Assembly (NCBI GenBank): GCA_949840935.1
Contig: CATKXX010000011.1
Span: forward strand, 17,765-81,764
Direction: 5' to 3'
DNA length: 64,000 bases
Source of the DNA: an uncultured Acetatifactor sp.
GTDB taxonomy: Bacteria; Bacillota; Clostridia; Lachnospirales; Lachnospiraceae
In this document: positions 15,838-25,012 of the stretch, in pieces
Position numbering within the stretch: the first letter of the stretch is position 1
How the letters are laid out: each line of letters begins with the position of its first letter
Notes under the pieces: generated by a model
The model's database searches: none
What the model saw: the letters and a program-made list of their open reading frames with translations, nothing else
Told to the model about the DNA's origin: nothing
Program-made: the position numbers and the translations under genes

Positions 15838-18800
15838 AGTATTTCCCACACTAAAACTGAATGGCCCGCTGTATGACAGAATGGAACAGACGATGGTGGA
15901 GAGGGTTTCCGCTACCAGGAGAAAGGATATCCTGCGGATTTATCTGCTCAGCACCCGCCTGATCGCGAAGGATGACATATGGCAGGCAGAGGGCGAAATT
16001 AAGAAACAATTGTTCCCCAATGTGAATCTGAGGGTAAAGATACAGGAACGATTTGAATTATCCTCACAGTATACGCCCCAGAACCTGATGGAGGTATACC
16101 GGGACAGTATACTGAGCGAGCTGCGGGATTACAGCCATATGGAATATAACGCGTTTAAGCAGGCGGAGCTTACGTATCCGGGAAATGACAGAATGGTGCT
16201 GACGCTGGAGGACACGGTGATCAACCGCAGCAGGGAACCGGAACTGGTGCGTGTCTTGGAGAAGATTCTTGTGGAAAGATGCGGCTTTGACCTGAAGCTT
16301 GAGACAGCTTACCGGGTGGCCAGGACGGGGAAGTTTGCCGAGGATGACGAAATGAAGCTAAAGCTGAGGGTGGATGAGATTTCCCGCCGTTTGAATAGGG
16401 GGGGAGGCGGGGCTGCGCCAGAAGGGAAAGCTGCCGGCACGGATGAGAGAGGCGGACAGGCTGTCCTGGCGCCGGAGAAGCCCGCCGCAGGAGGCCGGCC
16501 GGCAGCAGGCGCCACCGGGAGCTTCCAGGGCAAAGGGGAATTCCGCAAGGGAGAATTTCAGCGAGGGGAATTCCGTAAGAGTGATTTCCGGCGGGGAGGC
16601 GATTCCTTCAGGCGTTCCGACAATCCTGATGTGGTCTACGGGAGGGATTTTGAAGAGGAAGCCATGCACATTGAGGATATCATCGGAGAAATGGGAGAGG
16701 TGGTCATCCGTGGAAAGGTGCTGAAGCTGGACACCCGCGAGATAAAGAACGAGAAATCATTAATCATGTTTAACATAACGGATTTTACCGATACCATGAC
16801 GGTAAAGCTCTTTACAAAGAATGAACATGTCGGTGAGATCACCAAGGGTATTAAGCCCGGTTCCTTTGTAAAGCTGAAGGGGCTCAGCGTGATGGATAAA
16901 TTTGATCATGAGCTGACCATAGGTTCTCTTGTGGGAATTAAGAAAATACCGGATTTTACCACTGTCCGTATGGATACCGCTCCCCATAAGAGGGTGGAAT
17001 TGCACTGTCATACCAAGATGAGCGATATGGATGGTGTCTCGGAGGCCAGGGATATTGTTAAGAGAGCTTACAAGTGGGGGCACCGGGCCATAGCCATCAC
17101 AGATCACGGCGTAGTGCAGGGCTTTACAGACGCGAACCATGTGTGGGATGACCTGTGGGGCGATGAGAAGAAAAAGAGAGCGCAGGCGGGCGACGGGAAC
17201 CCGGACAAGCAGGACTTTTTCAAGGTGATCTACGGTGTGGAGGCTTACCTGGTGGACGATCTGAAGGAAATCGTCACGGGAGACAGGGGCCAGTCTCTGG
17301 AGGAAAGCTTTGTGGTATTTGATATTGAGACTACAGGCTTCTCTCCCGTCAATAACCGCATTATTGAGATTGGAGCCGTAAAGGTATGCGGCGGAAGGGT
17401 GACAGATCGCTTTTCCACTTTTGTGAATCCCTGTACGCCCATTCCTTTTGAAATAGAGAAGCTCACCGGTATCCGGGATGATATGGTGGTGGATGCGCCC
17501 CTGATAGAGGCTGTACTGCCCCAGTTCCTGCAATTTTGTGACGGCAGTGTGCTGGTGGCGCATAACGCCGGCTTCGATATGAGCTTTATTATGGAAAATG
17601 CCAGGAGGCAGGGGCTTCCCGCGAGATACACCTACGTGGATACGGTAGGGATTGCCAGAGTGCTCCTGCCTAATCAGTCGAAGCATACTCTGGACGCTGT
17701 GGCGAAAACTCTGAACATTTCCCTGGAAAATCATCACCGCGCAGTGGATGATGCGGAGTGTACCGCATGGATTTTTTTGAAATTTGTTCAGATGCTGGAA
17801 GAACAGAATGTACATACTCTGGCTGAGGTGAATGCCCTGGGGGCTGACAATGAGGCGATGGTAAAGAAGCTGCCTTCTTATCACGCCATTATTCTGGCGA
17901 AAAACGATCTGGGGAGGATTAATTTATACCGCCTGGTGTCTGCTTCCCATCTGACTTATTTCAGCAGGCATCCCCGGATTCCGAAAAGCCTGGTCATGAA
18001 ATACAGGGAGGGCCTGATTCTGGGGAGCGCCTGCGAAGCAGGGGAGCTTTACCGGGCTCTTCTGGACGGACAGAGCGATGTACAGATTGCGAGGCTGGTC
18101 AATTTCTATGATTATCTGGAGATACAGCCCTGCGGCAATAATAAATTTATGATTGCCTCAGACAGGATCCGAAATATTAATTCCCTGGAAGATATCCAGG
18201 ACGTGAACCGCCGCATCGTGAAACTGGGCGAACAATTTCATAAGCCTGTGGTAGCTACCTGCGATGTCCATTTTCTGGATCCGGAGGACGAAATATACCG
18301 CCGTATCATTATGGCGGGGAAGGGATTTGAGGATGCGGATAACCAGGCGCCTCTGTTCCTTCATACTACGGAGGAGATGCTGGAGGAATTCGCTTATCTG
18401 GGAAGCGATAAGGCATACGAGGTTGTGGTAAAGAATACAAACATGATCGCGGATATGATAGAGACGATCGCCCCGGTGCGGCCGGACAAGTGTCCCCCTG
18501 TCATTGAGGACAGCGATAAGACGCTGACGAAGATCTGTTATGATAAAGCACATGAAATTTATGGCCCCAAGCTGCCCGAAATCGTGGAGGCCAGGCTGAA
18601 GCGGGAGCTGAATTCCATTATTTCCAATGGTTTTGCAGTGATGTATATCATTGCCCAGAAGCTGGTGTGGAAGTCGGTGGAGGATGGCTATCTGGTGGGT
18701 TCCCGGGGATCCGTGGGAAGCTCCTTTGTAGCCACCATGGCGGGGATAACCGAGGTGAATCCCCTGAGCCCCCACTATTACTGCAGCAAATGTCACTATG

Positions 18801-20401
18801 TGGATTTCGAGAGCGAAGAAGTGAGGGCCTATGCGGGCAAGGCGGGTATTGATATGCCGGATAAGAAGTGCCCTGAATGTGGCGAGCCGCTGCACAAGGA
18901 TGGCTTTGACATTCCCTTTGAGACATTTCTGGGCTTTAAGGGGGACAAGGAGCCGGATATCGACCTGAATTTTTCCGGCGAATACCAGTCCAAGGCCCAT
19001 AAATATACAGAGGTCATCTTCGGCGCAGGGCAGACCTTCCGCGCGGGAACCATTGCCACGCTGGCGGACAAGACTGCTTTTGGCTATGTGAAGAATTACT
19101 TTGAGGAGAGAGGAAAGCATAAGCGCAACAGCGAGATAGACCGGATTGTGGTGGGGTGTACCGGTGTCAGGCGCAGCACGGGGCAGCATCCCGGAGGCAT
19201 TGTGGTGCTGCCTCTGGGGCAGGATATCAATTCCTTCACCCCGGTTCAGCATCCTGCCAATGATATGACAACGGATACTGTTACCACGCACTTTGATTAT
19301 CATTCCATCGATCATAATCTGCTGAAGCTGGATATATTGGGACATGATGATCCCACAATGATTCGTATGCTTCAGGATATGACGGGAAGGGATCCTCTGA
19401 CCATCCCTCTGGACGGTGCGGATGTCATGAGCCTGTTTCAGAATACGGACGCTTTGGGGATCACGCCTGATCAGATTGGCGGTACGAGGCTGGGATGCCT
19501 GGGGATTCCGGAGTTTGGCACGGACTTTGCCATGCAGATGGTCATAGATGCCAGGCCACAGGCTTTTTCCGACCTGGTGCGTATCTCCGGTTTGTCCCAC
19601 GGTACTAACGTGTGGCTGGGCAACGCCCAGGATCTGATCATGAGCGGTACGGCTACGATTTCCACTGCTATCTGTACCCGGGATGACATTATGCTGTACC
19701 TGATTCAGATGGGAGTGGAATCAGAGAAGTCTTTTAAGATTATGGAAGCAGTGCGGAAAGGCCAGGTGGCGAAAGGGAAGTGCGGCCAGTGGGAGGACTG
19801 GAAAGCGGACATGCTGGCGCATGACGTACCTCAGTGGTATGTGGAATCCTGTCAGAAGATCGAGTACATGTTTCCCAAGGCTCATGCGGCGGCGTACGTT
19901 ATGATGGCATGGCGTATCGCGTACTGTAAGATCCATTATCCGCTGGCCTATTATGGAGCTTTTTTCAGTATCCGTGCAAAAGCCTTCTCCTATTCGGCCA
20001 TGTGCCAGGGGCAGGCGCATCTGGAGGCTGTCATGGCAGAGTATAAGAACCGGTCGGAGAGTCTCTCCAACAAGGAGGAAATGGCTCTTGGAGACATGCG
20101 GGTAGTGCAGGAAATGTATGCCCGGGGCTTTGAATTTGAGCCTATCGACATCTTCCGGGCCCAGTCCAGGGCCTTCCAGATTGTGGGAGACAAGCTGATG
20201 CCGTCTCTGAGCAGCATCGACGGACTGGGAGAAAAAGCCGCAGATGCCATTGTGGAGGCAGCGAAGGATGGCCCGTTCCTATCAAAGGATGACTTCAGGG
20301 AGAGGACGAAGGTATCCAAAACAAATGTTGACATGATGGCGGAGCTGGGGCTTTTAGGAAACCTGCCGGAGTCGAATCAGCTCAGCCTGTTTGACCTGTA
20401 G
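15821..20401 (+). CDS. polC: DNA polymerase III alpha subunit, PolC type
   Basis: The Gram-positive replicative polymerase. Order: N-terminal domain (1-190); a low-complexity Gly/Arg-rich insert (about 193-266); OB domain (about 285-380); first half of PHP (ELHCHTKMSDMDG, about 391); DEDD exonuclease inserted in PHP (VVFDIETTGFSP, about 498-509; HNAGFDMSFI); second half of PHP; zinc-binding CSKC and CPECGE (about 990-1026); polymerase palm with PDIDLNFSGEY (about 1045); tail QLSLFDL. At 1526 residues it is longer than the roughly 1440 of B. subtilis, mainly because of the insert. The proofreading exonuclease residues appear intact. Confidence 0.97.
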   Translation: MKPFFEVFPTLKLNGPLYDRMEQTMVERVSATRRKDILRIYLLSTRLIAKDDIWQAEGEIKKQLFPNVNLRVKIQERFELSSQYTPQNLMEVYRDSILSELRDYSHMEYNAFKQAELTYPGNDRMVLTLEDTVINRSREPELVRVLEKILVERCGFDLKLETAYRVARTGKFAEDDEMKLKLRVDEISRRLNRGGGGAAPEGKAAGTDERGGQAVLAPEKPAAGGRPAAGATGSFQGKGEFRKGEFQRGEFRKSDFRRGGDSFRRSDNPDVVYGRDFEEEAMHIEDIIGEMGEVVIRGKVLKLDTREIKNEKSLIMFNITDFTDTMTVKLFTKNEHVGEITKGIKPGSFVKLKGLSVMDKFDHELTIGSLVGIKKIPDFTTVRMDTAPHKRVELHCHTKMSDMDGVSEARDIVKRAYKWGHRAIAITDHGVVQGFTDANHVWDDLWGDEKKKRAQAGDGNPDKQDFFKVIYGVEAYLVDDLKEIVTGDRGQSLEESFVVFDIETTGFSPVNNRIIEIGAVKVCGGRVTDRFSTFVNPCTPIPFEIEKLTGIRDDMVVDAPLIEAVLPQFLQFCDGSVLVAHNAGFDMSFIMENARRQGLPARYTYVDTVGIARVLLPNQSKHTLDAVAKTLNISLENHHRAVDDAECTAWIFLKFVQMLEEQNVHTLAEVNALGADNEAMVKKLPSYHAIILAKNDLGRINLYRLVSASHLTYFSRHPRIPKSLVMKYREGLILGSACEAGELYRALLDGQSDVQIARLVNFYDYLEIQPCGNNKFMIASDRIRNINSLEDIQDVNRRIVKLGEQFHKPVVATCDVHFLDPEDEIYRRIIMAGKGFEDADNQAPLFLHTTEEMLEEFAYLGSDKAYEVVVKNTNMIADMIETIAPVRPDKCPPVIEDSDKTLTKICYDKAHEIYGPKLPEIVEARLKRELNSIISNGFAVMYIIAQKLVWKSVEDGYLVGSRGSVGSSFVATMAGITEVNPLSPHYYCSKCHYVDFESEEVRAYAGKAGIDMPDKKCPECGEPLHKDGFDIPFETFLGFKGDKEPDIDLNFSGEYQSKAHKYTEVIFGAGQTFRAGTIATLADKTAFGYVKNYFEERGKHKRNSEIDRIVVGCTGVRRSTGQHPGGIVVLPLGQDINSFTPVQHPANDMTTDTVTTHFDYHSIDHNLLKLDILGHDDPTMIRMLQDMTGRDPLTIPLDGADVMSLFQNTDALGITPDQIGGTRLGCLGIPEFGTDFAMQMVIDARPQAFSDLVRISGLSHGTNVWLGNAQDLIMSGTATISTAICTRDDIMLYLIQMGVESEKSFKIMEAVRKGQVAKGKCGQWEDWKADMLAHDVPQWYVESCQKIEYMFPKAHAAAYVMMAWRIAYCKIHYPLAYYGAFFSIRAKAFSYSAMCQGQAHLEAVMAEYKNRSESLSNKEEMALGDMRVVQEMYARGFEFEPIDIFRAQSRAFQIVGDKLMPSLSSIDGLGEKAADAIVEAAKDGPFLSKDDFRERTKVSKTNVDMMAELGLLGNLPESNQLSLFDL

Positions 20402-20458
20402 TGGGAAAATGCAAAAAAGAAGCCACAAAAAAGAATTTCAAAAAAATTAAAAAAGTAC

Positions 20459-20487
20459 TTGCTTTTTTTGGAATTATGTATTATTAT
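20459..20487 (+). promoter_or_regulatory. Promoter of tRNA-Glu
   Basis: TTGCTT (20459-20464) and TATTAT (20482-20487) at 17-base spacing, about 30 bases before the tRNA. Confidence 0.55.
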
Positions 20488-20518
20488 GAGTAAGTACTGC
20501 TGATGCGGTACTTGCAAT

Positions 20519-20590
20519 GGCTGATTGGTCAAGCGGTTAAGACGCCGCCCTCTCACGGCGGAAACAGGGGTTCGATTCCCCTATCAGCTG
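20519..20590 (+). tRNA. tRNA-Glu (anticodon CTC)
   Basis: A full cloverleaf can be folded. The acceptor GGCTGAT (20519-20525) pairs with ATCAGCT (20583-20589), with one G-U at the end, and the discriminator is G. The D arm is GTC-loop-GAC; the anticodon stem CCGCC/GGCGG has loop CTCTCAC, giving anticodon CTC, which reads GAG (Glu). The T arm is AGGGG-TTCGATT-CCCCT. CCA is not encoded. The gene stands alone between polC and the transporter, with its own promoter and terminator. Confidence 0.92.
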
Positions 20591-20595
20591 TTTGG

Positions 20596-20645
20596 AAAAC
20601 CTTGAAGACCTGATATTTATTCAGGATTCAAGGTTTTTCTTTTTG
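20596..20645 (+). terminator. Rho-independent terminator after tRNA-Glu
   Basis: AAAACCTTGAA (20596-20606) pairs with TTCAAGGTTTT (20627-20637); an inner CCTGA/TCAGG pairing extends the stem. A T-rich tail follows to 20644. Confidence 0.85.
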
Positions 20646-20680
20646 CCTGAAATGCTCTGTTTATAAAATCTTTATAATTA

Positions 20681-20720
20681 TAAAAAAATAATTGAACAGC
20701 CGATAAAAAAGTGATATCTT
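20681..20720 (+). promoter_or_regulatory. Overlapping sigma-28-like and sigma-A-like promoter before the transporter
   Basis: TAAA (20681-20684) and GCCGATAA (20699-20706) are 14 bases apart, a full match to the motility sigma factor (SigD/FliA) consensus elements at the short end of the spacing range. Overlapping it are TTGAAC (20692-20697) and TATCTT (20715-20720), a weaker sigma-A candidate. The gene start lies 40-50 bases downstream. Confidence 0.5.
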
Positions 20721-20760
20721 AAATATTGTTAATAAAATATACAGACAGGAGAAATGTAAA

Positions 20761-21696
20761 ATGAAGGTATTACAAAAGATCAGCGATTTCTTTGGCAGAT
20801 ACATGGCGTTTATCGTGCTTGTGATTGCCGCACTGGCATTGTTTGTGCCGAAGTCATGCCTGTGGATCCAGACCTCATGGGTAAATTACCTGTTGATGGT
20901 CGTTATGTTCGGAATGGGTCTTACTCTTAAGCTTGAGGATTTCAAGGTGGTCGTTACCAGGCCCAGGGACATTATCGTGGGCTGCATTGCCCAGTTTACA
21001 ATCATGCCGCTGCTTGCTTTCGGGTTAGGGAAGGTGTTTGGCCTGGAGGCCGGAATGCTTGCCGGTCTTGTATTGGTGGGAACATGTCCGGGAGGAACCT
21101 CCAGCAATGTTATGACATATCTGGGAAAGGGGGATGTGGCGCTGTCAGTGGGAATGACCAGCGTCAACACGCTTTTGGCGCCGTTTTTGACGCCTGCGAT
21201 CACATACCTGCTTCTGAGGACTTCGGTTAAGGTGGACATTCTGAGTATGTTCCTGTCCATCATCAAGGTGGTGATCGTACCTATTGCCCTGGGCTTCCTG
21301 ATCAACAAATTCTGGGGGAAATATACCCGGAAGGCGGCAAATGTGCTGCCCATGGTATCTGTGATCGCCATCACCATGATCGTTGCGGCAGTGGTGTCCC
21401 ATAATTCTGAAAAGATTCTGTCCACAGGGGCGGTTGTCTTCGTCGTGGTGATCCTGCATAATCTTCTGGGCTATGCCTGTGGATACGGCGTTGGCAGGCT
21501 TATGAAGGCGTCCCTGCCCAAGAAGAAGGCGCTGGCAATCGAGGTGGGTATGCAGAATTCGGGCCTTGCTACTTCCCTGGCAGGAACCGCATTCCCCGAT
21601 CTGGCCATGGCTACGGTGCCGGGAGCAATTTTTTCTGTGTGGCACAATATTTCCGGCGCTGTCCTGGCAAACATATTTAACCGCATGAAAGAGTAG
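20761..21696 (+). CDS. Bile acid:Na+ symporter (BASS/ASBT) family transporter
   Basis: A 311-residue, highly hydrophobic protein with about ten membrane segments. Hallmarks are the FGMGLTLKLEDF segment near residue 55, GTCPGGTSSNVMTYLGKGDVALSVGMT (about 112-138, the first crossover helix and Na+ site region) and EVGMQNSGLATSLA (about 261-274, second crossover). The family imports bile acids, pantoate or other organic acids with sodium; substrate cannot be told from sequence. ATG 20761 follows GGAG at 20747-20750. It stands between tRNA-Glu and topA, unrelated to either, and has a candidate motility-sigma promoter. Confidence 0.9.
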   Translation: MKVLQKISDFFGRYMAFIVLVIAALALFVPKSCLWIQTSWVNYLLMVVMFGMGLTLKLEDFKVVVTRPRDIIVGCIAQFTIMPLLAFGLGKVFGLEAGMLAGLVLVGTCPGGTSSNVMTYLGKGDVALSVGMTSVNTLLAPFLTPAITYLLLRTSVKVDILSMFLSIIKVVIVPIALGFLINKFWGKYTRKAANVLPMVSVIAITMIVAAVVSHNSEKILSTGAVVFVVVILHNLLGYACGYGVGRLMKASLPKKKALAIEVGMQNSGLATSLAGTAFPDLAMATVPGAIFSVWHNISGAVLANIFNRMKE

Positions 21697-21733
21697 AAAT
21701 ACTTTCCAAAAAAATTAAAAAACAATAAAAGCC

Positions 21734-21762
21734 TTGCACCCCTGAAATTTTTGGTGTATAGT
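21734..21762 (+). promoter_or_regulatory. Sigma-A-type promoter of topA
   Basis: TTGCAC (21734-21739) and TATAGT (21757-21762) separated by 17 bases, about 75 bases before the topA start. Confidence 0.6.
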
Positions 21763-21838
21763 GTTTCACGATTACGTTGTATGCAGGAGCCATATCAGGC
21801 ATTATATATAGAAGAAACAAAAAAGGGGAGCATTTCTT

Positions 21839-23917
21839 ATGGCAAAATATCTGGTTATTGTGGAATCGCCTGCCAAAGTAAAGACCATTAAGAAATTTTT
21901 GGGGTCGAATTACGAGGTCGCGGCGAGTAACGGTCATGTGCGCGATCTGCCAAAGAGCACGCTTGGAATTGATGTGGAGCATGACTATGAACCAAAGTAT
22001 ATTACCATCAGGGGAAAAGGTGATATATTGGCGAATCTGCGCAGGGAGGTAAGGAAGGCTGAGAAGATTTATCTGGCTACCGACCCGGATCGTGAGGGCG
22101 AAGCAATCTCGTGGCATCTTTTTTTCGCGCTGAAGCTGGAGAATAAGAAGGTATACAGAATCACCTTTAATGAGATTACGAAGAACGCGGTGAAGGAATC
22201 CCTGAAAAATGCAAGAGAGATCGACATGAACCTGGTGGATGCCCAGCAGGCGCGCCGTGTCCTGGATCGTATGGTGGGATACCGTATCTCCCCTCTGCTC
22301 TGGGCCAAGATCAAGAGGGGCCTGAGCGCGGGGCGTGTCCAGTCTGTGGCGCTGCGCATTATCTGCGACAGGGAGGATGAGATCAACGCCTTTATTCCGG
22401 AGGAGTACTGGACCCTGGATGTTAACCTGAAGGTGAAGGGTGAGAAGAAGCCCCTTACGGCGAAATACTATGGCACCACGGCGGGAAAGCAGGCCGTCAC
22501 TTCTGAGAAGCAGGCGCAGGAGATCATGGCTTCCCTGGAAGACGCCGATTATATTGTCAGCGAGGTAAAGAAGGGAGAGCGTCTCAAGAAGGCCCCCCTG
22601 CCCTTTACCACATCCACCCTTCAGCAGGAGGCCAGTAAGGCGCTGAATTATTCCACACAGAAGACCATGCGCCTGGCACAGCAGCTGTATGAGGGAGTGG
22701 ATATCAAGGGAGAAGGCACCGTCGGCCTGATTACTTATCTGCGAACCGATTCCACCAGGGTGTCGGAGGAGGCGGAGGTCATGGCCAGGAAATTTATCGG
22801 GGCAAAGTACGGCGATGAGTATCTGGCAGCCGCTGTCCCCGGGAAAAAGGGCGGCGGTAAGATACAGGACGCCCACGAGGCTATCCGCCCTACGGATCTG
22901 AACCGCATCCCGATAGAAATCAAGGAACAGCTTCCCCGTGACCTGTTCCGGCTGTATCAGCTGATATGGAAGCGCTTTACGGCGAGCCGCATGAGCAGCG
23001 CGAAATACGAGACCACCTCTGTAAGGATCCGGGCGGGAGAGCACATCTTCACTGTGGCGGCCTCCAGGCTGTTATTTGACGGCTTTTTAAGCGTTTATAT
23101 GTCCGACGAGGATAAGGAGGAGGAAAACGCGCTTCACGGCGAATTGAATACGGAGAGCAGCCTTTCCTTTGTCTCCTTCGAGCCCGGACAACATTTTACA
23201 CAGCCTCCTGCCCACTATACGGAGGCCTCCCTGGTAAGGGCCCTGGAGGAGCTGGGAATCGGGCGTCCCAGCACCTATGCGCCTACGATCACCACGATCC
23301 TGGCGAGGAGATATGTGACAAAGGAAAATAAGAACCTGTATGTCACCGAGCTGGGGGAAGTGGTCAATAAGATGATGAAGGATGCTTTCCCTTCCATTGT
23401 GGATGTGAATTTCACGGCAAATATGGAGGCGCTTCTGGACGGAGTGGAGGAGGGGGCCGTAAAGTGGAAGACCATTGTGGCCAATTTCTATCCGGATCTG
23501 GACGAGGCGGTGAAGCTGGCGGAGGAGGAGCTTTCCGAGGTGAAGCTGGCGGACGAGGTCAGCGACGAGGTCTGTGAGTTGTGCGGCCGGAATATGGTCA
23601 TCAAATATGGGCCCCATGGACGGTTCCTGGCCTGCCCCGGTTTCCCGGAATGCCGTAACACCAAGCCGTATTTTGAGAAGATTGGCGTAGCCTGCCCCCG
23701 GTGTGGGAAGGACATTGTGCTGAAGAAGACAAAGAAGGGCAGGAGATATTACGGATGTATCGATAATCCCAACTGTGACTATATGGTCTGGCAGAAGCCA
23801 TCGGGCGAGAAGTGCCCCCAGTGTGGGGAGATGCTGCTGGAGAAGGGCAACAAGCTGGTGTGTCCTGACGAGCAGTGCGGTTATCATGTTTTGTCAGAAT
23901 TGTCAAAAAAATCATAA
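21839..23917 (+). CDS. topA: DNA topoisomerase I (TopA, type IA)
   Basis: TopA relaxes negative supercoils through a 5'-phosphotyrosine intermediate. The Toprim domain starts MAKYLVIVESPAKVKTI, with the DPDREGEAISWHL motif near residue 82. The active tyrosine is Tyr300 in GLITYLRTDSTR. The C-terminus has three zinc-ribbon units (CELCG...CPGFPEC; CPRCG...CIDNPNC; CPQCG...CPDEQC; about 578-685). At 692 residues it is typical for Firmicutes. It has its own promoter. Downstream is codY. Confidence 0.97.
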   Translation: MAKYLVIVESPAKVKTIKKFLGSNYEVAASNGHVRDLPKSTLGIDVEHDYEPKYITIRGKGDILANLRREVRKAEKIYLATDPDREGEAISWHLFFALKLENKKVYRITFNEITKNAVKESLKNAREIDMNLVDAQQARRVLDRMVGYRISPLLWAKIKRGLSAGRVQSVALRIICDREDEINAFIPEEYWTLDVNLKVKGEKKPLTAKYYGTTAGKQAVTSEKQAQEIMASLEDADYIVSEVKKGERLKKAPLPFTTSTLQQEASKALNYSTQKTMRLAQQLYEGVDIKGEGTVGLITYLRTDSTRVSEEAEVMARKFIGAKYGDEYLAAAVPGKKGGGKIQDAHEAIRPTDLNRIPIEIKEQLPRDLFRLYQLIWKRFTASRMSSAKYETTSVRIRAGEHIFTVAASRLLFDGFLSVYMSDEDKEEENALHGELNTESSLSFVSFEPGQHFTQPPAHYTEASLVRALEELGIGRPSTYAPTITTILARRYVTKENKNLYVTELGEVVNKMMKDAFPSIVDVNFTANMEALLDGVEEGAVKWKTIVANFYPDLDEAVKLAEEELSEVKLADEVSDEVCELCGRNMVIKYGPHGRFLACPGFPECRNTKPYFEKIGVACPRCGKDIVLKKTKKGRRYYGCIDNPNCDYMVWQKPSGEKCPQCGEMLLEKGNKLVCPDEQCGYHVLSELSKKS

Positions 23918-23945
23918 AAGTCATATAAATTAACTGTATAAAAGT

Positions 23946-23974
23946 TGTATTCTTCCGGAGAGTATGTTAAAATG
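23946..23974 (+). promoter_or_regulatory. Sigma-A-type promoter of codY
   Basis: TTGTAT (23946-23951) and TAAAAT (23969-23974), 17-base spacer, about 40 bases upstream of codY. Confidence 0.55.
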
Positions 23975-24016
23975 GTCATGTAGTGGGGCAATGCGGCAAA
24001 AAACGGAGGAATGTAT

Positions 24017-24805
24017 ATGAGCAGTGTACAGCTTTTGGATAAAACCCGTAAAATTGGGAAATTGTTGCACAATAACAACTCCAGTAAGGTTGTTTTCAAT
24101 GATATCTGCCGGGTGATGCGGGAAATCCTTAATTCCAACGTTCTGGTGATCAGCCGGAAGGGCAAGGTTCTGGGCGTTGGCAGGGAGGATGGCATCGAGC
24201 CCATACGGGAGCTGATCGACGATACTGTAGGCGGCTTTATCGACTCCATGCTGAATGAGAGGCTGCTGGGAGTCCTCTCCACCAAGGAAAATGTAAACTT
24301 AAGGACGCTGGGGTTTGAAGGGCAGGATATCGGGAAATTCCAGGCCATCATCACTCCTATTGAGATAGCCGGCGAGAGGCTGGGGACGCTGTTTATTTAC
24401 AAGTGCGAACAGCAGTATGACATTGACGATATCATCCTCTGCGAGTATGGAACCACGGTGGTGGGACTGGAAATGCTACGTGCGGTCAATGAGGAAAGCG
24501 CGGAGGAAAACCGCAAGATCGCGGTAGTGAAATCCGCCATCAGCACACTGTCTTTCTCCGAGATGGAGGCTATCACCCATATTTTTGACGAGCTGAACGG
24601 TATGGAGGGCATCCTGGTGGCCAGCAAGATTGCAGACCGGGTGGGGATCACCCGCTCTGTCATCGTCAATGCGCTGCGCAAATTCGAGAGTGCCGGGGTA
24701 ATCGAATCCCGCTCCTCGGGGATGAAGGGTACATATATCAAAGTGCTCAACGATGTTGTCTTTGATGAGATTGAGGAGCTGAAGCAACAGAACCAGAGGC
24801 ATTGA
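24017..24805 (+). CDS. codY: GTP-sensing pleiotropic repressor CodY
   Basis: CodY senses branched-chain amino acids and GTP and represses nutrient-limitation genes, including motility genes in B. subtilis. The N-terminal GAF domain begins MSSVQLLDKTRKIGKLL, and the C-terminal winged helix (about 200-245) has the strongly conserved ASKIADRVGITRSVIVNALRK. At 262 residues it has the family length. I chose ATG 24017: GGAGGA (24005-24010) stands 6 bases before it but touches the alternative ATG at 24011. The flagellar operon begins 207 bases after its stop, the same neighbourhood as in B. subtilis. Confidence 0.97.
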   Translation: MSSVQLLDKTRKIGKLLHNNNSSKVVFNDICRVMREILNSNVLVISRKGKVLGVGREDGIEPIRELIDDTVGGFIDSMLNERLLGVLSTKENVNLRTLGFEGQDIGKFQAIITPIEIAGERLGTLFIYKCEQQYDIDDIILCEYGTTVVGLEMLRAVNEESAEENRKIAVVKSAISTLSFSEMEAITHIFDELNGMEGILVASKIADRVGITRSVIVNALRKFESAGVIESRSSGMKGTYIKVLNDVVFDEIEELKQQNQRH

Positions 24806-24926
24806 GCCGGCGGGTCAAAGCGAATGCGCAAAAGGAGTTGTGCAGGAAGAATGTGGAAATAAAGGGATTTATTGTGAGCTGCAATAAGTCTCTTTTCAAT
24901 TTTTTAATAAAAAAACACAAATTTTA

Positions 24927-24954
24927 TTGTTTTTTTGCTGAAATTCACTATAAT
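24927..24954 (+). promoter_or_regulatory. Candidate promoter of the flagellar operon with CodY-box-like overlap
   Basis: TTGTTT (24927-24932) and TATAAT (24949-24954) with a 16-base spacer, 58 bases before flgB. Bases 24932-24946 match the CodY consensus AATTTTCWGAAAATT at 10 of 15 positions, including CTGAAA. The box call is weak. I see no sigma-28 element and no cyclic di-GMP riboswitch here. Confidence 0.45.
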
Positions 24955-25012
24955 AGAATAGAGTGGGTGTGTAACATGTCTTTTATCGGATGAGAAGAAA
25001 GGGGAACAGTTT

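Noticed and set aside
18158..19600. 480-codon minus-strand frame inside polC
   Set aside because: Fully antisense to conserved polymerase domains, Leu/His/Arg-rich shadow translation, no start signals.
21677..23044. 455-codon minus-strand frame overlapping topA
   Set aside because: Antisense to the Toprim and active-site region of TopA, no motifs of its own.
24806..25012. Cyclic di-GMP riboswitch before flgB, as in C. difficile
   Set aside because: I searched for the conserved GEMM sequence blocks and did not see them.
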